A stretch of DNA of 64,000 bases, taken from contig NZ_CP143542.1 in NCBI RefSeq assembly GCF_046237605.1, positions 1,984,001 through 2,048,000 on the forward strand, in the 5' to 3' direction. The position numbers and the translations under genes were made by a program. This DNA comes from Paraperibacillus marinus (lineage in GTDB: Bacteria; Bacillota; Bacilli; Bacillales; DSM-1321). Below, piece by piece: positions 43,190-51,275 of this stretch (its first letter is position 1; each line of letters opens with the position of its first letter). A model generated the notes under the pieces. It was given only the letters and a program-made list of their open reading frames with translations. It was not told where the DNA came from and did not search any database.

Positions 43190-43464
43190 AATGTATCTGG
43201 TGCGATCGTGAAGGGGCAGCGGAGACCAGATCATCTGTATTCTGGGAGCTTCCCGACGGCACTAAGGCCATTGAGATTACCGGTACACCCACTATTGAAT
43301 GCAGCGGATGCGGCATGAAATACCAGACGGATGCCCTGACAATGGAAATAGAGGATCAGCTGTTTTTAATCGATACGAAAACTCTTCCTAAAGTGATCGA
43401 TTATAAAGATCTAATGGAAAGGCCGAGGCTATTGAAGAGGAACTATTTTAATTTTAATGATTGA
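43186..43464 (+). CDS. yokU: YokU-family zinc-finger protein
   Basis: A 92-residue protein with two CxxC pairs (CIWC at the N-terminus, CSGC at about 39-42), the MqsA-type zinc knuckle, then EIEDQLFLIDTKTLPKV and the ending LLKRNYFNF. It is a small companion of kamA in Bacillus; its function is unknown. Its start overlaps the kamA stop. Last gene of the operon, followed by a terminator. Confidence 0.88.
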   Translation: MKCIWCDREGAAETRSSVFWELPDGTKAIEITGTPTIECSGCGMKYQTDALTMEIEDQLFLIDTKTLPKVIDYKDLMERPRLLKRNYFNFND

Positions 43465-43470
43465 TAGGAA

Positions 43471-43498
43471 GGAGGCAGAATATCTGCTTCCTTTTTTT
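43471..43498 (+). terminator. Terminator of the kamA operon
   Basis: GGAGGCAG / CTGCTTCC (one G-T pair) with a five-base loop and seven T residues. Confidence 0.88.
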
Positions 43499-43690
43499 GA
43501 TGAGTTGAATGAGGAAAGTTCTTCTGTTTAATGGTGCCGGTTTATTTAAAGGGAAGGCTATGAATTTTGACTTAAACAAAGAAGTGAGGTCTCTTCTCAC
43601 CGAATTCAGAGTCTGATAAAATGGAATAGTAGTAAAAATTTCCAATCGCAAAAGCTTCAGCTCATAAACATTTCAAAACGTGGGAGTAAA

Positions 43691-44493
43691 ATGAATTTGC
43701 ATGTATATGGCCAAGATTTATTTAAAGGCTCAGCAGCCTATTATTCTAAGTACAGACCTTTGTATCCTTCTTCCTTGGTCAGATTCTTAGTTGATAAATT
43801 CAATTTAAATGGAGAACAAAAGGTACTTGATTTAGGCTGCGGCCCCGGACATCTTTCTATAAGACTTTCAGATTGGTGTCATAAGATCGTAGGAATAGAT
43901 ACTGAACCGGAAATGATAGAGGAGGCAAAAAGGCTGCATCAAGAGATAAGAATGGGGCAAATACATTGGTTTAATGGAACCTTAGATCAATATTACACTG
44001 AACATAAGGAACAGTTTAGACTTGCAATCATTGCTAAAGCATTTCATTGGATGAACCGCGCTAAGATATTAGATGATCTATACGATATGATATCTGCTGG
44101 CGGCGGAGTGGCTATTATTGATAATTATGATCCAATCCAGCCGTTGACAATATGGCAGTCCAAATTGAATGAAACATTGAAAAGTGGTATGGGAAAGAAA
44201 GAAGAGCTGGTAACTCTATATACACCCATCCCGTTATAAGTCACGAAGAAGTGATAACAAATTCAAAATTCAAGTTGGTAATACATGAGTTACCCCTATA
44301 TGAAATTACCTGGACCATAGAGTCAATACTAGGAAACATATATTCAACTTCTTATGGTTCTAAACGATATCTTGGGGGAAATGTGGAGTTATTTGAACAT
44401 GAGGTCAGAAATGCTCTGCTTGAGATCAGCAGTTCTGGAGTGTACAGAGAAAAGCTTAGAATATCAGTCAAGATGGGACTGAAGAATTATTAA
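43691..44493 (+). pseudogene. Class I SAM-dependent methyltransferase, frameshifted
   Basis: The first 182 codons encode a normal methyltransferase start (FKGSAAYYSKYRPLYP) and the SAM site VLDLGCGPGHLS, then AKAFHWMNR. The frame ends at a TAA at 44237-44239. A second frame from about 44225 continues with PVISHEEVITNSKF and runs to 44493, giving the expected C-terminal part. The join lies in CTCTATATACACC (about 44214-44226); removing one TA from the TATA run restores one frame of about 267 codons. So this is a two-base-insertion pseudogene, or a sequencing error. Codon use is AT-rich compared with neighbours. Confidence 0.8.
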
Positions 44494-44538
44494 TTTTAAG
44501 TCATATACCCGGTGAGCATTTCAAGCTATTTTATTATG

Positions 44539-44958
44539 CTCTTTTCTAAAAGATTTTTGTTTTCTGATAGTTCTGTGAAGGGATTTAATTATTAAACAAG
44601 TTGATTGGAGCGGAAGGTGCGAGACTCCTTAATCCAGCTTCAAGCTGAGACCCTCGAGTCATAAGCCAAGCCGGCTATGGGAAGAAAGAGCACTTCCCAT
44701 AGCCGGCTCAGCTTATGCTTGTCGGGTCTCTGCCTGCCGTAATACTCGCATCTTTAAACAAGTTATCTGAACATTGTATTATAAATAAGTGTTATTTGGC
44801 AGGCACCGCTTTCCGCTTTATAATGCGGGAGCAGCGGGACAGGTGAGACCCCGCAGGCAAAGCCGAGGAGGCTCACCGCCCGCTCCTAAGGTCCGCGAGT
44901 GCCTGCAGCGGAAATCAACTCTCTTGTCCAATAGCCACAATATATGCGAAAACAGTCT
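44539..44958 (+). repeat. Family B repeat, interrupted composite copy 3
   Basis: The left part (GCTCTTTTCTAAAAG, GTTCTGTGAAGGGATTTAAT, GGAGCGGAAGGTGCGAGACT, then TTAATCCAGCTTCAAG) ends at GAGACCC. About 170 bases of other sequence follow. The repeat then resumes with GCGGGAGCAGCGGGACAGGT, the GC-rich core, GCCTGCAGCGGAAATCAACT and CCAATAGCCACAATATATGC. A frame across the right part is not a gene. No coding sequence is seen from 44494 to 45189. Confidence 0.75.
44647..44730. repeat. Long imperfect inverted repeat inside family B copy 3
   Basis: GAGACCC, CATAAGC and AGCCGGCTATGGGAAG pair in order with CTTCCCATAGCCGGCT, GCTTATG and GGGTCTC. The uninterrupted inner stem is 16 bp around an eight-base loop. 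There is no coding content. Confidence 0.8.
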
Positions 44959-45189
44959 TAGATTAAATCTTTGGATTAACCAAAAGACTCTTGTTCCAGC
45001 TGCAAGATTCAGGACCGTGAATAAGTCAATCTGTGTCCAGTTAAAAAATACCCCATAACAATATTTCCTATCTTAATATGAGAAGTCAAATGCAATATAA
45101 AACAGGGTTTTACCTAAAATTCATAGACTTTTGGTAAATATGGGTTAAACTAAGAATAGTTTCCAATATAAAACAGGAGAGATTGCTGC

Positions 45190-46692
45190 TTGCAACTATT
45201 CAGGGATTTTCAGAAAAAAATGCTTTTTAATTACATATTCGGCTCTTTTATTGCGGTATTTGGCATCGGCAGTTTATTTATTTTCCATACGCTTATCCTG
45301 ATATCCTCGGAAATTGTGCTCCTGCTGGGCATCATGCTGATTTCCTTTGCAGTCATGGCAGCGGTGGAGTATGCGGTATACAGGCATCACATTAAACCAA
45401 TCCGGAAGGTATATGAGACCGATCTCACGGATTTTTCCAGCTTGGAAAATGCTTTTCATACGGTTCACTCTTTTCCGGTTTTAACGGTAAAAAGGATCCT
45501 TGGTCCGCATTTTTTAGGTGTTGCGGTTCCATCAAGCATTCTTGTGTACACTTTTATCAGCACGGGGCATCTGCATATACCCTATCATTATATCTTCATT
45601 ACATGGGCTGGGGCGTTTTTGATTGCCAGTATGCATGCGGTCATTGAATTTTTCCTGACCTACCGCACCATTACCCCTTTGATCACGGATTTATTAAAGC
45701 GTTCGGAGCGGTCCGTCAAAAGAATGAGCCTTCCCGAAAAGAATACCATCAGCTTGAAAAGCAAGCTTCTCTTCAGCTCTCTTTTTATTGCCATCTTTCC
45801 TCTGATGATTTTCATCTTCGTTTCCGGGATTCAGCTTAAGCAGCTGGGTGGAGGAAGTATTGCAGATTATTGGAGGTGGGCGGTAGTCATTTTAGCCGTT
45901 ATCCTGTTTCTTTCCATATTTTCGAGTCTGCTTTTATATGAAAATATAAACAGTCCAATGGAGAAACTGAAGATTGGCTTTTCTGCAGTCGAGAAGGGGA
46001 ATCTCACATCCCTTGAGAATATCTATTCGGATGAGTTTTCCAGGCTGGTAGCGGGATTCAACTCCATGACGAATAAAATCATAAACAGGGACAGGCGGAA
46101 TGGCGAGCTCCTGGAAAGCTTTTATACGGTATTCGCTGCCACGCTCGATGCGAGAGACCCTTATACAGCTGGACATTCAGAGCGGGTGGCTGAGTACTCC
46201 GTTTCAATAGGGAAGAAGGCCGGTCTTGGGCTTGTTGAACTGGATTTATTGAGGAAGTCGGCACTGCTGCATGATATCGGAAAGATCGGAATCAGTGATG
46301 CGGTCCTTCTCAAGGAGGGCAGGCTGACAGCCGGGGAATATGAAGAAATAAAGAAACATCCGGTAATTGGCGCTAAGATATTGGAGCAGATCAATCTTCC
46401 CAAGGACTTAAGGCCTCTGCTTCCCGGCGTCAAATACCATCATGAACGCTATGATGGGCGGGGCTATCCGGAGGGACTGGCAGGGGATAACATTCCGCTG
46501 TTCGGCAGAATTATGGCGGTTGCTGACGCCTTCGATGCCATGACATCCGACCGTCCATACAGAAGGGGAATGCCTTCCGGTAAGGCGCTTGATATACTTC
46601 AAGAAGGTAGAGGAACTCAATGGGACCCGATCTATGTGGATTTCTTCCTTGAATTGAATCGTGAAAAAGAGACAGTCCCTGCTGCGAACTAG
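45190..46692 (+). CDS. Membrane HD-GYP domain protein
   Basis: A 500-residue membrane protein with an N-terminal region of about six hydrophobic segments (residues 14-60, 105-160, 195-250), a HAMP-like stretch (LKIGFSAVEKGNLTSL, about 258-305) and an HD-GYP domain (about 315-490) with HSERVAEYSV, HDIGKIGISD and HHERYDGRGYPEG. Metal ligands look intact, so cyclic di-GMP-type phosphodiesterase activity is likely, controlled by a signal sensed at the membrane. TTG start, with AGGAGAG eight bases upstream. The end overlaps its terminator. Confidence 0.88.
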   Translation: MQLFRDFQKKMLFNYIFGSFIAVFGIGSLFIFHTLILISSEIVLLLGIMLISFAVMAAVEYAVYRHHIKPIRKVYETDLTDFSSLENAFHTVHSFPVLTVKRILGPHFLGVAVPSSILVYTFISTGHLHIPYHYIFITWAGAFLIASMHAVIEFFLTYRTITPLITDLLKRSERSVKRMSLPEKNTISLKSKLLFSSLFIAIFPLMIFIFVSGIQLKQLGGGSIADYWRWAVVILAVILFLSIFSSLLLYENINSPMEKLKIGFSAVEKGNLTSLENIYSDEFSRLVAGFNSMTNKIINRDRRNGELLESFYTVFAATLDARDPYTAGHSERVAEYSVSIGKKAGLGLVELDLLRKSALLHDIGKIGISDAVLLKEGRLTAGEYEEIKKHPVIGAKILEQINLPKDLRPLLPGVKYHHERYDGRGYPEGLAGDNIPLFGRIMAVADAFDAMTSDRPYRRGMPSGKALDILQEGRGTQWDPIYVDFFLELNREKETVPAAN

Positions 46693-46708
46693 GGCTGTCT
46701 CTTTTTTT
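46664..46708 (+). terminator. Terminator overlapping the end of the HD-GYP gene
   Basis: AAAAAGAGACAG...CCC pairs with GGG...CTGTCTCTTTTT across the stop codon, followed by a T-run that ends where repeat A3 begins. Confidence 0.88.
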
Positions 46709-46862
46709 ATGGAAAAGGGGGGGAGCTGCATGATGTGGTCATCATTTACTGCCATTCCTGTGTGCCTTGCTCGGCTCCACCGCCTTATTGAGGTTGTCCC
46801 TGCTCTTGTCCCATTTCTTTCCACGCATGGATTGCGGTGAGAGAACTCAGGTTTGTTTTATT
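46709..46862 (+). repeat. Dispersed repeat family A, copy 3 (shortened)
   Basis: Starts TGGAAAAGGGGGGGAGCTGC at the end of a terminator T-run, has CTCCACCGCCTTATTG inside and ends GGTTTGTTTTATTG. About 30 bases of the left third are missing relative to copies 1, 4 and 5. It abuts family B copy 4. Confidence 0.75.
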
Positions 46863-47082
46863 GTGTGGCTGTTTTCGCATACATTGTGGCTGTTGAATAA
46901 AAAAGTGGATTTCCGCTGCAGGCACTCGCGGACCTTAGGGGCGGTCGCTGAGCCTCCTCGGCTTTGCCTGCGGGGTCTCACCTTGAAGCTGGATTAAGGA
47001 GTCTCGCGCCTTCCGCTCCAATCCACTTGCCTAAATAATTTATTCACCTCACAAAACCCATTACAATCAACGATTTTTATAA
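46861..47082 (-). repeat. Family B repeat, complete copy 4 (reverse)
   Basis: On the minus strand: GTTTTGTGAGGTGAATAAAT, GGATTGGAGCGGAAGGCGCG, TTAATCCAGCTTCAAGGTGA, the core with CCCCGCAGGCAAAGCCGAGG, GCCTGCAGCGGAAATCCACT and AACAGCCACAATGTATGCG. It shares the rare TTAATCCAGCTTCAAG segment with copy 3. Together with A3 it fills the 390-bp gap. Confidence 0.8.
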
Positions 47083-47085
47083 AAG

Positions 47086-47445
47086 CTACTGTTTTAATTT
47101 GTCTATATCCTCCCTGGTTTCCTGGAATTCCAAGTCCAGTATTCCCTGCTGCTTGATGAAGCTGCGTGCTTCGTCATCACCTAATTTATAAATCATGCTG
47201 TAGATTTTTTGCAGGGAAGATTCATATTTATCATTTTGGGAATCTTTGCTTGGCTCCACATAAGGAACATGGGATCTGGCAAAGGTTTTCATATCGTCAT
47301 TGTAATTTTCCGTGAACCACATTTTAAGTTCGGCCAGCTCTTCCTCATCGGCCTGAATTCTGAAATTAGGGCTTCCATCAATCGGCTGCTCCAGGATTTC
47401 GCCATTGGATATATCCACATAATAAGTATTTTTCAAGGTTTCCAT
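47086..47445 (-). CDS. Hypothetical protein
   Basis: An acidic cytosolic protein of 119 residues starting METLKNTYYVDISNGEI; GGGAG seven bases upstream selects this ATG over one five codons earlier. Segments include EEELAELKMWFTENYND and a C-terminal helix. No cysteines, membrane segments or recognised domain. It is divergent from the MBL hydrolase gene. Confidence 0.65.
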   Translation of the reverse strand: METLKNTYYVDISNGEILEQPIDGSPNFRIQADEEELAELKMWFTENYNDDMKTFARSHVPYVEPSKDSQNDKYESSLQKIYSMIYKLGDDEARSFIKQQGILDLEFQETREDIDKLKQ

Positions 47446-47547
47446 ATCAACACTCCCCATATGTCATTTCTTATCTGTACCACTATAATAGAGATATTAA
47501 TCTCTTTGCTTGTTAAAATATGCTAAACCAGGATAGGTGAAAAAATA

Positions 47548-48489
47548 ATGGCCAAAAAAAGATATGTCAATTTGGATGAAGTGGATTCTTCAAAAGGAAT
47601 AGCCGATATGCTGCGGTGGGCAAATGAGCGGAGGAGAAAGGTAAAGGACCTTTCTTCCCAGATTCCGCAGGCAGACAAAAAGGAAACTGAAAAATTGAAG
47701 CAGAACCAAAAGCGGCAGAGCATCACCTGGATTGGGCATTCTACCTTTCTCATTCAATCATCAGGAATCAATATTCTCACCGACCCGGTGTGGGCACGGC
47801 GGATGGGAGTGGGAAAACGGATCACTGAGCCCGGCCTTGACCTTAGTGAGCTTCCAAGGATTGATGCGGTTGTAATTTCACATGGCCATTATGATCATTT
47901 GGATTTTGGGACGATAAAAAAATTAAAAGGAGACCCCCAATTCATCATTCCGGCGGGTCTTGGCCCTCTTTTCAAGAAAAGGGGATATGATGACGTTCAT
48001 GAAGCACAATGGTGGGAAACCCACAGCTTTGGCGGACTCAGGTTCACCTTTGTACCTGCCCAGCACTGGACAAAAAGAACCTTGACAGATACGAATACAT
48101 CCCACTGGGGAGGCTGGATGATCGAAAGCCCTGCGGGAAGGAATATTTATTTCGCAGGAGATACCGGCTATTTTCGCGGTTTTAAGGAAATCGGAAAAGC
48201 TTTTCCCCAGGACATTGTCCTGATGCCGATAGGTGCTTACGAACCCGAGTGGTTCATGGCCGTTTCCCATATAAACCCTGAAGATTCTATAACAGCTTTT
48301 CAGGAACTTGGCGGCTCTTTATTCATCCCCATGCATTATGGCGCCTACAGGCTGGCAGACGATACCGGACCAGAAGCACTGCTCCGGCTCGAAGCCGAAT
48401 GGGAAAGATTGAGCTTAAGCCGGGACAAGCTTAAAGTTCTTAAAATAGGAGAAACTTTTTGGGATCCTTCGCCCAGCCGAATGGGTTAA
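47548..48489 (+). CDS. MBL-fold metallohydrolase, NAPE-PLD / UlaG-like
   Basis: A 313-residue soluble beta-lactamase-fold hydrolase. It has WIGHSTFLIQSSG, ILTDPVWARR, the metal motif SHGHYDHLD, a HWGGWMIES segment, FAGDTGYFRGF and a C-terminal metal His in FIPMHYGAYRL. These marks are those of the NAPE-phospholipase D-like group, which cleaves phosphodiesters; the bacterial substrate is unknown. ATG start; the AGGATAGGTGA upstream serves as ribosome site. Confidence 0.88.
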   Translation: MAKKRYVNLDEVDSSKGIADMLRWANERRRKVKDLSSQIPQADKKETEKLKQNQKRQSITWIGHSTFLIQSSGINILTDPVWARRMGVGKRITEPGLDLSELPRIDAVVISHGHYDHLDFGTIKKLKGDPQFIIPAGLGPLFKKRGYDDVHEAQWWETHSFGGLRFTFVPAQHWTKRTLTDTNTSHWGGWMIESPAGRNIYFAGDTGYFRGFKEIGKAFPQDIVLMPIGAYEPEWFMAVSHINPEDSITAFQELGGSLFIPMHYGAYRLADDTGPEALLRLEAEWERLSLSRDKLKVLKIGETFWDPSPSRMG

Positions 48490-48536
48490 AACCCGGGTGG
48501 TTATCGCTGAGATCGGGGGAGAAACGCTAAAATAGT

Positions 48537-48840
48537 GATTATGACCAAAAAGTGCTGATACCAGGGAACGAATGGTCCTAAAGAAATGTTTAAGGCCATT
48601 TTGAGCCCGATTAGGAGGAGAACAGGCCATAAAATAATTATTAAGACCAAAAAGTTCTGGAATTCACGGAAAATTGGTCCTAAAGAAATGATTAAGACCA
48701 AAATGGTCCGCAGAGGAAGAAAAGGGGTCATAAAGATTTTTTTATGACCAAAATGAACGGAGTTTCAGGAAAAAATGGTTAGAAAAAAACGGATTAAGAC
48801 CGCAAAGAACTGGCATCCATGGATAACGAGCTGTTAAAAG
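48537..48840. repeat. 51-bp degenerate tandem repeat, six units
   Basis: Units begin near the GACC of ATTAAGACCAAAA at 48543, 48594, 48645, 48696, 48746 and 48798: spacing 51, 51, 51, 50 and 52. Units 1 and 3 share AATTGGTCCTAAAGAAATG-like ends. GACCA and TGGTC inside a unit can pair. A minus-strand frame across it gives a hydrophobic 17-residue periodic pattern, which simply reflects the DNA period. No gene is called between 48490 and 49040. Confidence 0.8.
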
Positions 48841-48989
48841 TGAAAAACGCCGATTAACAATGACAACCTGTTATAAAAGTATCTCAATATCGAGGCTGCA
48901 GGGTGATTTGTGTTTAAGCAAAAGGGATGATATAGTATTTTAGGCTGTTTTTATATCTCAGCTAACAAATTATTCATTCATGATCTGGC

Positions 48990-49025
48990 AAGGGCAATCT
49001 TTTTGGATTGTCCCTTTCCTTTTTA
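48990..49025 (+). terminator. Hairpin with T-run just before the helicase gene
   Basis: AAGGGCAATC pairs with GATTGTCCCTT (one bulge), followed by TCCTTTTT; it ends 15 bases before the helicase start. It may terminate upstream transcripts or attenuate the helicase gene. Confidence 0.65.
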
Positions 49026-49040
49026 AATAGAGAGGTACAC

Positions 49041-51254
49041 ATGATATCAACAGGCAGGTTAATTAAAGAATGGCAGGCTGCACTGAGAGCGGAAATATTC
49101 CATTTGAAAACGCATGGCAGCACCAAATATTACTTGAAAAATGGCATCAGGCTGAACGAGGGAAGCGGGTTCAGTTATTTTTTCACTTCCCGGGATGAAG
49201 TCAGGATTCCAAACGGGAACACTGCCAGGCTGCAGTGGAATGAAATGGAGTATGAGGGTAGAATCCTTTCCTCAGAAGGAAAAGGGGTCATTCTATCCTT
49301 TGACAGAGACTTGGGTGATCTGATAGCTGAGGGAATTTTGTTCCACGATCCCTGGAAGCTGCTCGATGAGCTTTCGTGCCGCCTTGATGAAATCAAGGAG
49401 AGCCCGAAGAAAAGAAGAAGAATAAAGGATCTTATGGATCCATCTCCAGAAGACAAGCATCCGAAGGAAAAAGCATCAAGCACCCTTCATGAATTGATCT
49501 TACGGACCAAATATAATCATGCTACATTTGTCTGGGGTCCGCCCGGTACAGGCAAAACATACACGCTGGCCCGCCTTGCTGCCAATAAATACAACAAGAA
49601 GCAGCGGATTCTTATCCTCTCACACAGCAATCAGGCAGTGAATGTGCTGATGACAGAAATATCTGCTTTCCTTGCTAAAAAGAATAAGTTCAGGGAGGGT
49701 GACATTCTCCGATACGGAGGCCAGGGCGACCCGATGCTTCCTGATTCCGTTACCATGCAGGGAATGCTTGAAAAAAGCGACCCTGTTCTAGCCGGCGAGA
49801 GGCAAAAGCTGTCGGAGGAAAGAAGGCTCCTTAAACAGGATCTAAACGGTTCATTCAGCCAAAGGGATTCACAGTCCCTTCTTGAACTCGAGACCAGGCT
49901 CGCAGCTGTTTTGGAAAAAGTGCGCCAGAAGGAGACGGAATTTGTCAAAGATGCTGATATCATCGGCACGACCCTTGCCAAGGCTGCAAGTGATCCCGCC
50001 ATATATGAAAGTGAGTATGATCTTGTCATTCTGGATGAAGTAAGTCAGGCCTATATCCCGCAGGCTGGTTTTGCAGCTTCCCTTGGCAGGCGGATTGTGG
50101 TCTGCGGTGACTTCAAGCAGCTTCCCCCGATTGCCGTTTCACGGCACAGCTTTACAGAAAAATGGCTGAAGGATGATATTTTCCATGTGGCCGGCGTATC
50201 CGGTGCCGGATCCGGGGAGGAGATGCATCCTCAGCTCTTCCTGCTGCGGGAGCAGAGGAGGATGCATCCTGATATTTCAGCTTTCACCAATTCCTATATC
50301 TATCAGTCGCTAGTCACGGATCATGAATCGGTCGCTGAAGCGCGGAGGCCGCTTGCTGAGCTGGCTCCTTTTCCAGGACATGCGTCTGTGTTGCTGGATA
50401 CAAGCTATACCGGTGCACATTGCATCACCGACAAAGTCTCTCATTCGCGCATGAATCTGTTCCATCTTTTCCTCTCCTTTCAAGTGATTCATGAAGCATA
50501 TTCAGCGGGTTCCAGGTCGATTGGCTATATGGCCCCATACCGGGCACAGGCCATGCTCATGGATACTCTTCTTAAGGATTTATATAACGGCAGGGAGGGG
50601 GCGGAGGATATTGCCGCTTCAACTGTCCATAGATTCCAGGGAAGCGAGCGGGAAGTCATGATTTTCGATTCGGTGGATACGTATACCCAGACAAGGCCTG
50701 GTATGCTGCTGACCGGAAAGGACAGCGAGCGCCTGATCAATGTAGCCGTGACAAGGACAAAGGGGAAATTTGTCCATATAAGTGACGCAAGTTTTATCAG
50801 GAAGAATATATATCCCCGGAAGACAATCCGGCAGCTTGTTGATTATCAGATCAAACAAAAGCAGGCCGTCTCCCCGGCCGAAATCGGCAGCTGGGTCAAA
50901 AACAGCCACCCCAGGATGAAATGGGTCTATGCCAGGAATCTTGAAGGAATCAAACGGGATCTATCAGCTGCCAAGAATTCAATATATGCCTGCCTGCCCG
51001 CCGGCATGAAGGCAGAAAAGGATTTGCAGGAGATGTTCAGTGCCATGCCAGGTGAAGCAATGGCCCGGTTGAGAAGGGAAGAAAACGCGGATATCCCTTT
51101 TCCATTTATCATTATCGACAGCCGGATTCTCTGGTATGGGATGCCTCTGCATGTATCACAGTGGCTGCAGCCTCCCTACCTTTCCATCAGGCTAGACTCC
51201 GCTTCATTCATAAAGCATTTTCTCGCTGCCATTCCAGGCAGTTTCCAACTATAG
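49041..51254 (+). CDS. Superfamily 1 (UPF1-like) DNA/RNA helicase
   Basis: A 737-residue SF1B-type helicase. Walker A is VWGPPGTGKTYTLARL (about 175-190), motif II is VILDEVSQAY, motif III VVCGDFKQLPP, motif IV-V RSIGYMAPYRAQA and STVHRFQGSEREVMIFD, motif VI INVAVTRTKGKFVH. N-terminal residues 1-130 hold a beta-rich domain, and the last 110 residues resemble a degenerate phospholipase D/NurA-like end but carry no clear motif. The role in Bacillus is not established; there is no defence gene next to it. AGAGGTACAC before the ATG at 49041. Confidence 0.88.
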   Translation: MISTGRLIKEWQAALRAEIFHLKTHGSTKYYLKNGIRLNEGSGFSYFFTSRDEVRIPNGNTARLQWNEMEYEGRILSSEGKGVILSFDRDLGDLIAEGILFHDPWKLLDELSCRLDEIKESPKKRRRIKDLMDPSPEDKHPKEKASSTLHELILRTKYNHATFVWGPPGTGKTYTLARLAANKYNKKQRILILSHSNQAVNVLMTEISAFLAKKNKFREGDILRYGGQGDPMLPDSVTMQGMLEKSDPVLAGERQKLSEERRLLKQDLNGSFSQRDSQSLLELETRLAAVLEKVRQKETEFVKDADIIGTTLAKAASDPAIYESEYDLVILDEVSQAYIPQAGFAASLGRRIVVCGDFKQLPPIAVSRHSFTEKWLKDDIFHVAGVSGAGSGEEMHPQLFLLREQRRMHPDISAFTNSYIYQSLVTDHESVAEARRPLAELAPFPGHASVLLDTSYTGAHCITDKVSHSRMNLFHLFLSFQVIHEAYSAGSRSIGYMAPYRAQAMLMDTLLKDLYNGREGAEDIAASTVHRFQGSEREVMIFDSVDTYTQTRPGMLLTGKDSERLINVAVTRTKGKFVHISDASFIRKNIYPRKTIRQLVDYQIKQKQAVSPAEIGSWVKNSHPRMKWVYARNLEGIKRDLSAAKNSIYACLPAGMKAEKDLQEMFSAMPGEAMARLRREENADIPFPFIIIDSRILWYGMPLHVSQWLQPPYLSIRLDSASFIKHFLAAIPGSFQL

Positions 51255-51275
51255 CCGCTTTGTGCGGCTTTTTTG
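51253..51275 (+). terminator. Terminator overlapping the helicase stop
   Basis: AGCCGC / GCGGCT with a five-base loop, then TTTTTTG. Confidence 0.8.

Noticed and set aside
44647..44730. CRISPR-like or tRNA-like structure
   Set aside because: There is only one inverted repeat and no spaced direct repeats, anticodon arm or CCA end.
44789..45058. 89-codon frame on the plus strand
   Set aside because: It translates the GC-rich core and right end of repeat copy B3. No start signal and no conserved protein.
48501..48731. 76-codon hydrophobic minus-strand frame with 17-residue periodicity
   Set aside because: It mirrors the 51-bp DNA repeat. No ribosome site, and the start lies inside a repeat unit.
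48537..48840. CRISPR array
   Set aside because: The units are contiguous and degenerate over their whole length. There are no constant repeats separated by variable spacers and no cas genes.
49041..51254. Defence-island helicase
   Set aside because: The helicase is of SF1 type seen in some defence systems, but there is no nuclease, methylase or other defence gene beside it, so no system is claimed.
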